From assembly GCF_036248275.1 (NCBI RefSeq), contig NZ_CP109181.1, positions 6,262,001 to 6,326,000 of the forward strand: a DNA stretch of 64,000 nucleotides, written 5' to 3'. Positions 54,173 to 62,123 of this stretch are shown here, one piece after another. The notes beneath the pieces are model-generated. The model was not told the DNA's origin. It was given only the letters and a program-made list of their open reading frames with translations, and did no database searches. A program made the position numbers and the translations under genes. This stretch comes from Streptomyces sp. NBC_01716 (GTDB lineage Bacteria > Actinomycetota > Actinomycetes > Streptomycetales > Streptomycetaceae). Position 1 is the first letter of the stretch. The number at the start of each line of letters is the position of its first letter.

Positions 54173-55503
54173 GAGTCGAGAGCCGGAACGTGTGGAGCGA
54201 CCTGCGCGACCAGCTGGAGCGTGCGAGCATCCTCGACACGCGGTATCCGATGTACGGAGCGAGTTCCTGGCAGGCGCACGGCACCGAGCTGTGCCTGCTG
54301 CTCATCGACCACTTCCTCGACGAGTTCCGTGCGGCCGGCTACCGGGAGATAGGTCTGCCGTCCGTGGTGCCCCGAGACCTGCTGCGCCGACAGGCGCAGT
54401 CCATCAAGGACTTCGACAGCAGGCTCTACTTCTCCCGGAGCGACCAGGTCGTCGCCTCGACCATCGAAGCCCAGATCTGTCCCGTCTTCGCCCGGTGGCT
54501 GGACGCTGGAGAGGAGCCCCCACTCCGTGTGATGACCATGCGCAGTGTCGCGCGCCACGAGACCAGCTCGCTGCGTCCGCTGTGGAAGGAGCGGGTGGTG
54601 TGGCCGTTCTTCGAGGCGCAGACGGCGTACGTGGGCGACGGCACGAGCGAGATCGACTTCCTGGTCACCGCTCCGCGGAGGATCTGCGCGGAGCTCGGGC
54701 TCCCCGTGATGGCCGTCGAGCGGCTGCGGCTGGACCGGGGCGCCACCCAGTACGCCGACCGGCGCCTGGAACTGGTGGTGCTGATGCCCAACGGGCAGAT
54801 CACCATCCTCACGTCGGTGTACGACCTTGGAGTCCGGTTCAGCGAACTGCTCGGCGTCCAGTACCGCGGCGCGCCGGTGCGGATGCTCAACTTCGCGTTC
54901 TCGGCACGCCTGATCCTGGCCGTGCTGGCCCACTCGCTGCGACCTGACCGGCAGATGTACCACCCCCGACTGGCGCCGACCCAGGTGGCCGTCGTGCCGG
55001 AGCGTAAGAACCTGGCTGACGCCGACCTGGACCCGATGCTGGCCACGCTTCGTGACCAGGGCCTGCGCGCGAGCGCTGTGACGGACGGGCGAGGCGTCAC
55101 CGACCGGCTCGCCAGGGCCAGGGACCTCGGGGCACCGGTCGCGGTGCGCCTGTCTCCCGGTGGAACCGGCAGCGTCGTCCGGCCGGGCGCCGACGGGGGT
55201 GAGCCCTTCGCGAATCCGCGGGACGCCGCCGGGATCGCCGCGCGGTATCTGAAGCGCGCGGAGGAGGACTGGACACAGGATGCGAGCCGACTGCTGTCGG
55301 AGGCGCTTGCCACCGGCGTGGTGGCGAAGTTGCCGGTCTGTGAGGCGACGCCGTGCCGGGCGGACCTTGTCGAAAGAGCGCGGCCACACGACATCGCCGG
55401 GATCTGTTATGGCGAGCCGCACGACGAACAGCCGTGTGAGGGATGCGGAGTGCCGACCACCGGCCGGGCCCTGCGCGGAGTCAAGTACCAGGGCGACAAG
55501 TAG
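54169..55503 (+). CDS. Class II aminoacyl-tRNA synthetase-like protein (archaeal-type ProRS-like)
   Basis: The 444-residue protein follows the plan of archaeal/eukaryotic-type prolyl-tRNA synthetase. Motif 1-like AGYREIGLPSVVPRDLL comes first. Motif 2 is seen as MRSVARHET..RPLWKERVVWPFFEAQTA (R129 and E131 in the RxE position; compare VxRxET..RPLxRxREx..FxEAxTA). TSVYDLGVRFSELLGVQY comes next, and a motif 3 equivalent FAFSARLILAVL retains the Arg. Then come an anticodon-binding-like fold (APTQVAVVPE..) and a C-terminal tail with Cys residues (GICYGEPHDEQPCEGCG) resembling the zinc-binding end of archaeal ProRS. The aminoacylation core looks usable but side-chain-pocket residues differ from true ProRS. 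Role options: charging a carrier or tRNA for tailoring, or resistance. It overlaps the unknown gene (ATGA). Confidence 0.82.
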   Translation: MRVESRNVWSDLRDQLERASILDTRYPMYGASSWQAHGTELCLLLIDHFLDEFRAAGYREIGLPSVVPRDLLRRQAQSIKDFDSRLYFSRSDQVVASTIEAQICPVFARWLDAGEEPPLRVMTMRSVARHETSSLRPLWKERVVWPFFEAQTAYVGDGTSEIDFLVTAPRRICAELGLPVMAVERLRLDRGATQYADRRLELVVLMPNGQITILTSVYDLGVRFSELLGVQYRGAPVRMLNFAFSARLILAVLAHSLRPDRQMYHPRLAPTQVAVVPERKNLADADLDPMLATLRDQGLRASAVTDGRGVTDRLARARDLGAPVAVRLSPGGTGSVVRPGADGGEPFANPRDAAGIAARYLKRAEEDWTQDASRLLSEALATGVVAKLPVCEATPCRADLVERARPHDIAGICYGEPHDEQPCEGCGVPTTGRALRGVKYQGDK

Positions 55504-55513
55504 GAGGTAGTGA

Positions 55514-57301
55514 ATGTACGCGGACCTGAGCACCAGGGACCTTGTCGAAGACCTGAAAGTGACGATCACGTCCTGGAGCCCCGAAGTCCTTCTGATCAAC
55601 CCGGTCGAGGGTGCGCCGGGCACGCGGGGCAAGGAGTCGGCGCCGGCTCGGTACGTCGACACCATTCCGCCGTCGTTCCTTTACGGGCTCTTCCACCACA
55701 CCTTCCCGGCCGAGCCGACGTACTACACGATGCTGGCGGGGCAGACTCGGGCCGCCGGCCTGACCACCGAGCTGGTGGACGGGTACTGCCACCGGCTCGA
55801 CGAGAATGAGCTCACCCGTGTCGTGCAGATGTTTGACACGCCCATCTACTGCTTCGCGATCTTCCACAACACCATCGAACAGGCGCTCCGCATCGCCAAG
55901 GTGCTCAAGGAGCGCGATCCGGAAACCGTCATCGTCTTCGGTGGTGCGTACGCGTCCCCGCTGTGGAAGACACTGATAGCCCACGAACAGGTGGACTATG
56001 TCGTCGTCGGCGACGGCGAGATCTCCCTCGTTGAGTTGTGCAAGTCCATCCTGCGCGGCGAGGGCGATCCGAAGAAGGTGCGTGGCATCGCGTCGGACGA
56101 CGGTAAGAGCGGACGGCTGACGCCTCCCGTGCCGATCATGGACCTCGACTCGCTGGCCTTCCCGGTGCGCGACCTGCTCCCCCTGATCCGCGAGTACGGC
56201 CACGGAGTCTCGATGTACTCCAGCCGAGGCTGCGGTTTCGCCAAGTGCTCCTTCTGCTACCTGCTGCCGTACCAGTCCGTGTCGCTTCAGCCGAAGTGGC
56301 GGGCACGCAGCGCGGAGAACGTCGTGGACGAGATGGAGTACCTGTACCGCGAGCACGGCGTGACCCGAGTGACCTTCGTCGACGAGGACTACTTCGGGGA
56401 CAACGGGGAGAGCGGCGTTGGCCGGGCGTTGCGCATCGCCGAACTGCTCATCGAGCGCGGCATCAAGATGAACTACTACGTCAACTCCCTGGTGAAGAGC
56501 CTGGTTTTCCTCGCAAAGAAGCAGGAGCCACTGGACCTGCTGGCGCGGTCGGGCCTGGACACGGTCTTCGCGGGCTTCGAGTCCACGTCCACGAACCGGC
56601 TGAAGAGCTACACCAAGCCGCAGCGGCCGGAGCAGTACGGGCTGGTCATCAGCGAACTGGCCAAGCGGAACATCCGGATCAACCTCGGCATGATCACTTT
56701 CGATCCGACGATGTCCGTCGACGAGCTCAAGGCGAACGTCGAACTGGCCGAGGAAATGCGCTACTACGACCTCTACTTCTTCACCAGGACACTGGTGGAC
56801 TTCGAGCAGACACCGCTTGGCGCGAGCAACATGAGCCGTGAAGGCTACGACGACCTGCTCCAGATCTTCACCCGGCCCAGCTCGGAGCCTTCGGACACGC
56901 TTCCGATGGCCGCCTCTCACGGCAGCATCAACTGGTACCAGGAAGTCGCCTCGCAGCATGAGTTCGTCGGAAAGCGCTACGAAGACGCCCACGTCGCGAC
57001 CACGTTCCAGGCCATGCGGCTCTACGCGAGTCTGTTGTTCGACGTAGTGGCACCGCTGTGTGCCTCTGAGCGGGAGACCGTCCTCGCGCACCGTGACGCG
57101 ATCATCGAGAACCACTTCGACGCGTTCTGGCGGTGCGTCACATGGGCCGAGCAACTCGAAGGATTCCCCAGCCAGTTCGACATCGAGACATGGGTGCTCG
57201 GCCAGCTTCCGCGGGTGCGCGCGATTCTCGACGGCAAGGCCGAGTCGCTGGACTGGTTCAAGAAGCCGAAGGAGCTCGTCCCGGGGATGGGCTGGGCGTA
57301 G
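55514..57301 (+). CDS. B12-binding-domain radical SAM enzyme with CX4CX2C cluster motif
   Basis: The 595-residue protein has an N-terminal cobalamin-binding Rossmann domain (about 20-190; VIVFGGAYAS..VDYVVVGDGE; no DxHxxG His ligand, so base-off without protein His) and a radical SAM TIM barrel beginning SRGCGFAKCSFCYLLPY, with C240, C245 and C248 as cluster ligands. The usual spacing is CX3CX2C; here it is CX4CX2C, and the decayed copy at 39644 keeps Cys at both positions of this variant. The family includes C-methylases and ring-rearranging enzymes. It has an excellent ribosome-binding site (GGAGGT, 10 bases after the ProRS-like stop). It probably methylates or rearranges the assembly-line product or a building block. 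Confidence 0.87.
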   Translation: MYADLSTRDLVEDLKVTITSWSPEVLLINPVEGAPGTRGKESAPARYVDTIPPSFLYGLFHHTFPAEPTYYTMLAGQTRAAGLTTELVDGYCHRLDENELTRVVQMFDTPIYCFAIFHNTIEQALRIAKVLKERDPETVIVFGGAYASPLWKTLIAHEQVDYVVVGDGEISLVELCKSILRGEGDPKKVRGIASDDGKSGRLTPPVPIMDLDSLAFPVRDLLPLIREYGHGVSMYSSRGCGFAKCSFCYLLPYQSVSLQPKWRARSAENVVDEMEYLYREHGVTRVTFVDEDYFGDNGESGVGRALRIAELLIERGIKMNYYVNSLVKSLVFLAKKQEPLDLLARSGLDTVFAGFESTSTNRLKSYTKPQRPEQYGLVISELAKRNIRINLGMITFDPTMSVDELKANVELAEEMRYYDLYFFTRTLVDFEQTPLGASNMSREGYDDLLQIFTRPSSEPSDTLPMAASHGSINWYQEVASQHEFVGKRYEDAHVATTFQAMRLYASLLFDVVAPLCASERETVLAHRDAIIENHFDAFWRCVTWAEQLEGFPSQFDIETWVLGQLPRVRAILDGKAESLDWFKKPKELVPGMGWA

Positions 57302-57387
57302 GGCCGGGCGCCAATCGGAGACAGCGGGTCCAGGGGACGAGAACGAGGAGCATGGTGAATTTGTGTCAGGACGACGGGGGGCCGGGA

Positions 57388-58443
57388 ATGGCGTTCTACC
57401 TCCCTCCACCTCGTCCTGCTCCCGGTGCGGCCGTCGCTCTGCTCTCCGCGAGCAGCGCCGCGTTCGGCCGCTTCCCGCGGCGCACCGCACGCGCCGAGGG
57501 CGCCTTGCGGGAGGAACTCGGCAGACCGGTCAGGCTCGTTTCCGAAGCCGAGTTCCCCGGCATCGTCGCCGGCTCGCCCAAGGCGCGGTCGGACGCGCTG
57601 CGCCACCTGATGGAGGACCCCGAGGTGGGCCTGGTCATGTTCAGTGTCGGCGGGTTCAACTCGAACGACATGCTTGAGCACATGGCCTCGTGGGCGGCAC
57701 AGGCCCCCCGTAAGCCACTGGTCGGGTACAGCGACAGCACCGCCGTGCTCCTCGGCTACCAGGCGATGACGCAATCGGTTGTCTTCTACGGTGCCGCTGC
57801 CCTGCCGCAGTTCGGCGAATGGCCGCGGCCCCATCAGGAGTCCGTCGACAGCCTCGTCACGACCGTCCTGGACGGTCGCCCGGGCGAGTGGGAGCTGCCG
57901 GGCTGGTACACCCAGCAGGACACAGACTGGGCGGCGGGGGACGAGTTCGTCCGTGCCTCCTACGGGCCGGCGAAGCCACTGGTGGTGCGAGAGGGGACCG
58001 GTGGCGGCGTCGTGTTCGGAGGGAACGTCCCGACGATGAATCTGCTGGCAGGGACGGCGTGGTGGCAGCCGCCCGAGGGGCCGATCGTGCTCGCCGTCGA
58101 GGCGACGGCGACGAGCGGTCAGCCGGAGGCCATGCGCAGATGGCTGCGCCACATCAGACATCTCGGCCTCCTCGACCAGGTCACAGCCGTGCTGATCGGT
58201 CGTGTGCCCACCACCCCCTCGCTGCCTCGTCGGACGGAGGACCTTGCTGCTCTGGTGCTCGACCTGTTGCCCCCTGGCGTTCCCGTGGTGGCAGACATGC
58301 CCTTCGGCCACACCGACCCGATGCTCACGCTGCCGATCGGAAGCCCGGTCGCGGTCACCGCGGACAACACCGGCGTGTCCGTGCGGACCCTGGCGGAAAC
58401 CGTCCTCGACGCATCACCGGCGGAGAAGCCCGATGAACGATGA
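57388..58443 (+). CDS. S66-family serine peptidase (LD-carboxypeptidase / MccF-like)
   Basis: The 351-residue protein has the S66 fold and a complete Ser-Glu-His triad: Ser115 in VGYSDST, Glu238 in VLAVEAT, and His308 in FGHTDPML. S66 includes LD-carboxypeptidases of cell-wall recycling and MccF, which protects microcin C producers by cutting the amide between the amino acid and the nucleotide-like part. Having no signal peptide, it works in the cytoplasm like MccF. The following GNAT overlaps it by 11 bases, echoing the MccE acetyltransferase/MccF pairing. Self-immunity is therefore my preferred role, though deacylation or maturation of a prodrug is possible. Start choices are ATG 57388 (G-rich site upstream, gives the typical N-terminus) or GTG 57355 (GAGGAG very close). 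Confidence 0.83.
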   Translation: MAFYLPPPRPAPGAAVALLSASSAAFGRFPRRTARAEGALREELGRPVRLVSEAEFPGIVAGSPKARSDALRHLMEDPEVGLVMFSVGGFNSNDMLEHMASWAAQAPRKPLVGYSDSTAVLLGYQAMTQSVVFYGAAALPQFGEWPRPHQESVDSLVTTVLDGRPGEWELPGWYTQQDTDWAAGDEFVRASYGPAKPLVVREGTGGGVVFGGNVPTMNLLAGTAWWQPPEGPIVLAVEATATSGQPEAMRRWLRHIRHLGLLDQVTAVLIGRVPTTPSLPRRTEDLAALVLDLLPPGVPVVADMPFGHTDPMLTLPIGSPVAVTADNTGVSVRTLAETVLDASPAEKPDER

Positions 58444-59002
58444 ACTCCCCGCCGCCTTGGCCGCGGAAGGCGGACTCGTCCTGCGCCCCTGGCGGGCGAC
58501 GGACGTCACCCGGCTCCACGAGGCATGCCAGGACGAGGAGATACAGCGCTGGACCACCGTGCCGGTCCCGTACACCCGGGAGTCGGCGGTGGCGTTCGTC
58601 GGTATCGCGGACGCCGGGTGGAAGCAGAGGAGCAGCGCGCTGTTCTGCGTCACCGACGCGAACGGCGACCTGCTGGGCGCCACCGGCCTGGTGGAGCTCG
58701 ACCTGGCACAGGCTACCGGTGAGGTCGGCTACTGGACGGCCCAGTGGGCCCGCGGGCGTGGGGTGGCGGCATCGTCCACCCGGGCCCTGGCCCGCTGGGC
58801 GTTCGACGAGTTGGGGCTGCTGCGCATCGTGTGGGCGGCCGAGTTGGGCAACGAACGTTCGCGGAGAGTGGCGCTGGGGGTGGGGTTCGGCTTTGAGGGC
58901 GTCGCCCCCGACCGGCTCCCCATGCGGGACGGCTCCCGGACCGACGCGTGGGTGGGCACCTTGCTCCCGCGTGACCTCATTCGACTGAAAGAGAATCCAT
59001 GA
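58433..59002 (+). CDS. RimL-type GNAT acetyltransferase
   Basis: The 189-residue acetyltransferase has the RimJ/RimL pattern: LVLRPWRATDVTRLHEACQD at the start, GEVGYWTAQWARGRGVAASSTRALARWAFDELGLLRIVWAAELGNERSRRVALGVGFGFEG (quoted in shortened form: EVGYWTAQWARGRGVA and ERSRRVALGVGFGFEG) containing the acetyl-CoA loop RGRGVA. Members acetylate alpha-amino groups, including, in MccE, the aminoacyl group of processed microcin C. It overlaps the S66 gene by 11 bases and the ATP-grasp gene by 4 (ATGA). Immunity by N-acetylation is likely; GNAT proteins can also act as aminoacyl-tRNA-dependent transferases in biosynthesis, which would fit the synthetase-like neighbours. Confidence 0.84.
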   Translation: MNDELPAALAAEGGLVLRPWRATDVTRLHEACQDEEIQRWTTVPVPYTRESAVAFVGIADAGWKQRSSALFCVTDANGDLLGATGLVELDLAQATGEVGYWTAQWARGRGVAASSTRALARWAFDELGLLRIVWAAELGNERSRRVALGVGFGFEGVAPDRLPMRDGSRTDAWVGTLLPRDLIRLKENP

Positions 59003-60213
59003 AAAGCCTGATCACGTTCGACTGGATGTTCTTCGGCGTGGCCCGCCTCGCGGAGGCAGCCGAGCGACGCGGGGCGGTGCTGCACCTGCTCGCGGAGAAC
59101 CCCGACGTGTTCTCGTGGGATGTCCAGCGGTCGGGTTCGAGCGGTCCAGTGATGCACAAGGCCGACATCGACGACCCCGAGGACGTCGAGCGGGTCCTCG
59201 CCGAAATCGGCCCGGTGGACGGGGTGATCCACCCGGTCGAGGAGGGCGTGACCGCCGCGCTACGAGTGGCCGGCGAGCGTGGGCTGGCCCGGCAGAACGC
59301 CGAGGCGGTGCGGCTCGTCCGCGACAAGATGAAGCTCAGGCAGCACCTTTTCAGCGCCGGCCTGTCCGCAGGAAGCAGTGTGCCGCTCGACCCGGACAAC
59401 GCGGACTGGGACGACACGGCCCGGCTGGTGGGAACGCCGTTCATCGTCAAGGACCGGGCAGGAAGTGGCAGCCACGACGTGTGGCTGGTCCGCGGCCGCG
59501 ACGACCTCGACGCCATCCGCCGGGAGCGGCCGCGGGGCCGGCTTCTCGCCGAGCCGTACTTCATCGGCCCGCTCTACAGCGCGGAGACCATTTCCTGGAA
59601 CGGCGAGACGCGGCTACTCGGGGTCTCCGGCCGCGTGCTGTCCGCGGAGCCCCACTTCCGGGAGGAGGTGTTCACCTTCCCGGTCCAGCTCCCGCTGGAG
59701 CGGACGCGGCGGCTGGACGAGTGGATCAAGAGTGTGCTGGGGTCCATCTCCTACACGTCGGGGTTCGCCCACACCGAGTTCATCATCACCGACACCGGCT
59801 TCGAAGTGGTCGAGATCAACCCACGTATTCCGGGCGGACCCTGCGGTGAGAACTTCTCGGAGGTCCTGGGATCGGACCTGTACGAGGCGTTTGCCGACAT
59901 GGCGCTGGGTATTCGGCCGCACCTGCTCGACGAACCTCTGGAGGCGCGTGGGGGAATCGCCAACGCCGTTCTGTACCCGCCGCGGGCCGGTGTGTTCGAG
60001 CGGATCGACGGCACGGAAACTCTGGACAGGCACGAAGGGTCGATCGTGCTGCACCGGACCCGCGAGACAGGGGCGCGCATGGGCTCCGTCCACGACCTGT
60101 GGGGTGCGGTCGCGATCCTCTCGGCGCGGGGTGAGACCGCCGAGATCGCCATGCTCAACGCCTTGTCAGCCATGCGTGGGCTGAGCGTTCGGACAAGGGA
60201 CGAACAGCACTGA
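58999..60213 (+). CDS. ATP-grasp carboxylate-amine ligase
   Basis: The 404-residue protein shows the ATP-grasp layout: N-terminal pre-ATP domain (LITFDWMFFGVARLAEAAERR), a central ATP-binding region with PFIVKDRAGSGSHDVWLVR (phosphate loop), LLAEPYFIGPLYSAE, and the Mg-binding end FEVVEINPRIPGG with Glu and Asn. This is the BacD/L-amino-acid-ligase and carboxylate-activating group, which forms amide bonds through acyl phosphates. It could build a dipeptide-like unit or attach an amino acid to the product, giving the terminal C domain of the megasynthase an amine partner. ATGA overlap with the GNAT gene. Confidence 0.86.
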   Translation: MKSLITFDWMFFGVARLAEAAERRGAVLHLLAENPDVFSWDVQRSGSSGPVMHKADIDDPEDVERVLAEIGPVDGVIHPVEEGVTAALRVAGERGLARQNAEAVRLVRDKMKLRQHLFSAGLSAGSSVPLDPDNADWDDTARLVGTPFIVKDRAGSGSHDVWLVRGRDDLDAIRRERPRGRLLAEPYFIGPLYSAETISWNGETRLLGVSGRVLSAEPHFREEVFTFPVQLPLERTRRLDEWIKSVLGSISYTSGFAHTEFIITDTGFEVVEINPRIPGGPCGENFSEVLGSDLYEAFADMALGIRPHLLDEPLEARGGIANAVLYPPRAGVFERIDGTETLDRHEGSIVLHRTRETGARMGSVHDLWGAVAILSARGETAEIAMLNALSAMRGLSVRTRDEQH

Positions 60214-60242
60214 CTCCGAAACGCTCGCGGCAGGAGGAAACA

Positions 60243-61265
60243 ATGACACAACAGCCCAGGTTCGACCATGGAGGTTGGCGTCCCGACGCCGACAGGTTCA
60301 TCCGCATACTGGATGATCCGTTCTACCGCCTGCTGATCGGGCTGCAGGATCTCGCGACGCGGGTGACGACCAGGTTCTGGACGGAGCGCGGCTCCAAATG
60401 CATGCACCTGCCGATCACGACGGACTCGGTGTCGAGCCCGATGGGGCTCGGCAGCGACAGCGTGCCGGTGTCCGTGGAGATGTTCGACCGGAAGACGTAT
60501 CTCGCGGACTCGATGCAGTTCATGCTGGAGTACGGCTGCCGCTTCAACGAGGACGGCGTGTGGTACCTCATGCCGAGCTTCCGGGGTGAGGACGCCGACG
60601 CCACCCACCTCAACCAGTTCTTCCACAGCGAGGCGGAGATCAGCGGCGGCCTCGATGACGTCATGCGTACGAGCGAGGAGTACCTCCGTGAACTCGCCCG
60701 GGCGGTGCTGACCGAGTATGCGGACGAACTCGCCCTGGTGGCCGGCTCCGTACGGCACGTCGAGAAGATGGCCACGAGCGATGCGTTCGAACGCATGACG
60801 TTCTCCGAGGCGGCAGCCCGCCTGTCCGACGACGCGGACGCGGTACGGACGTTGGGCGAGGGGATACGCACCCTGACCCGACACGGTGAGCTGCGGCTGC
60901 TGAAGGAGGTCGGTCCCTTCGTCTGGGTCACCCACTACGACCATCTGTCCGTTCCCTTTTACCAGGCGTACGAGGACGACAGCATGCGGTCGGCCCGCAA
61001 CGCGGACCTCTTGTTCGGCCCTGGAGAGATCGTCGGCTGCGGCGAACGGCACACCGACGGCAAGGCATTGGTCGGGGCGCTGAATCACCACGATGTCCCG
61101 GTCGAGTCCTACGACTGGTACGTCCGCATGAAGACCGAGGCGCCCTTGCTCACGTCCGGGTTCGGGATGGGGATGGAACGGTGGCTCATGTGGCTGCTGG
61201 ACCAGTACGACATCAGGGAACTCCAACTCGTTCCACGCCTCAACGGCGTCTCACTACGGCCTTGA
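60243..61265 (+). CDS. Asparaginyl/aspartyl-tRNA synthetase-like catalytic domain without anticodon domain
   Basis: The 340-residue protein is a class IIb synthetase core. Motif 2 appears as SFRGEDADATHLNQFFHSEAE and motif 3 as GFGMGMERWLMWLLDQYDIRE (both quoted up to the limit; E312 and R313 in motif 3). The SGFG.G.ER.VMW.L...IREv.PR pattern is that of AsnRS/AspRS. Canonical AsnRS is about 430-460 residues with an N-terminal OB-fold for anticodon recognition; that domain is absent here. Stand-alone cores of this kind can form aminoacyl-adenylates without tRNA, as in archaeal asparagine synthetase-related proteins. The role is probably amino acid activation or amidation for biosynthesis. It starts 29 bases after the ATP-grasp gene with AGGAGG upstream. 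Confidence 0.86.
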   Translation: MTQQPRFDHGGWRPDADRFIRILDDPFYRLLIGLQDLATRVTTRFWTERGSKCMHLPITTDSVSSPMGLGSDSVPVSVEMFDRKTYLADSMQFMLEYGCRFNEDGVWYLMPSFRGEDADATHLNQFFHSEAEISGGLDDVMRTSEEYLRELARAVLTEYADELALVAGSVRHVEKMATSDAFERMTFSEAAARLSDDADAVRTLGEGIRTLTRHGELRLLKEVGPFVWVTHYDHLSVPFYQAYEDDSMRSARNADLLFGPGEIVGCGERHTDGKALVGALNHHDVPVESYDWYVRMKTEAPLLTSGFGMGMERWLMWLLDQYDIRELQLVPRLNGVSLRP

Positions 61266-61274
61266 GGAGGGCGG

Positions 61275-62123
61275 ATGACCTACTGGAGTGCGGAGCTGGC
61301 GGACTTCCGGTCGTATCTGTCGGCCCATCCGGGGCACGACTACCGCGACTGGCAGCCGACGAAGTGGCAGTCCCTGCTGACGGTGTGCGACCTGCTGACG
61401 GGACTGGACGGCGTCGGCTCCGCCCTGGAACTGGGCTGCGGCTCGGCCACCTTGCTCACGCAGCTCCAGGCGGCCGGCGTCGACTGTGTCGGAGTGGACC
61501 GGGACCCGGTGGCCCTGGAGCTCGCCGAGCAGGCTGCGGCGACTCTTGGGACGCCGGCACCGAGACTGGTATCGGCAGACTTCGACGACGACGCGGTGAC
61601 AGCCGGGCTCGCCCCCGCCGACCTCGTCTTTCACATCGGGGTGATCGAACACTTCGAACCTGAACGGCAGCGCGCCTTCCTGGAGCTGAGCGCCGCCAAG
61701 TCGAAGCGGTGGGTGTTGGTCGCGGTACCCAACGAACACGGTGCGGTATTCCGCTCGTTCCTGCGCACAGTGACGGTCGAGGGGCGTGTCTACGAGGACT
61801 CCCACGAGGAGATCTCGGTGCCTGATCTCGCGTCCGCCGCCGGTCTGCGCCTGGTCGCGGAGGACGGTGCCCACCTGTTCTTCGGACGTGCCAAGTACTA
61901 CAACGCAGGGGACCGGGAACTGGACGCGCTCTATGAAACCCTCGCCGACCGGCTGAGGAAGGCAGACAGCGAACGGTACGGCGACTTTCCGCGTCGTGAC
62001 TTCACCGCGGCCGACATCGAGACGCTGCGCGCGGCCGAGGAGTTCGTGTCCCGCGAGACGCGCCTGCGCTGCGGGTTCCTGCGGTACTACCTGCTGGAGA
62101 AGCAGGCGGGCGATGTCGACTGA
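61275..62123 (+). CDS. Class I SAM-dependent methyltransferase
   Basis: The 282-residue protein has motif I ALELGCGSATLLTQLQAAG, acidic VGVDRDPVALE, and LVFHIGVIEHFEPERQRAFLE as the post-I/motif IV region. It is of the ubiE/Methyltransf_11/25 type. It has no membrane segment. GAGGAGGGCGG precedes the ATG (stop of the AsnRS-like gene lies 9 bases upstream) and its end overlaps the next gene by 11 bases. O- or N-methylation of the product or a precursor is expected; the target is unknown. Confidence 0.86.
   Translation: MTYWSAELADFRSYLSAHPGHDYRDWQPTKWQSLLTVCDLLTGLDGVGSALELGCGSATLLTQLQAAGVDCVGVDRDPVALELAEQAAATLGTPAPRLVSADFDDDAVTAGLAPADLVFHIGVIEHFEPERQRAFLELSAAKSKRWVLVAVPNEHGAVFRSFLRTVTVEGRVYEDSHEEISVPDLASAAGLRLVAEDGAHLFFGRAKYYNAGDRELDALYETLADRLRKADSERYGDFPRRDFTAADIETLRAAEEFVSRETRLRCGFLRYYLLEKQAGDVD

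Noticed and set aside
58433..59002. GNAT as ribosomal-protein acetyltransferase RimL or RimJ
   Set aside because: Fold family fits, but the gene is locked by overlaps between the S66 and ATP-grasp genes of the cluster, which makes a dedicated small-molecule role far more likely.
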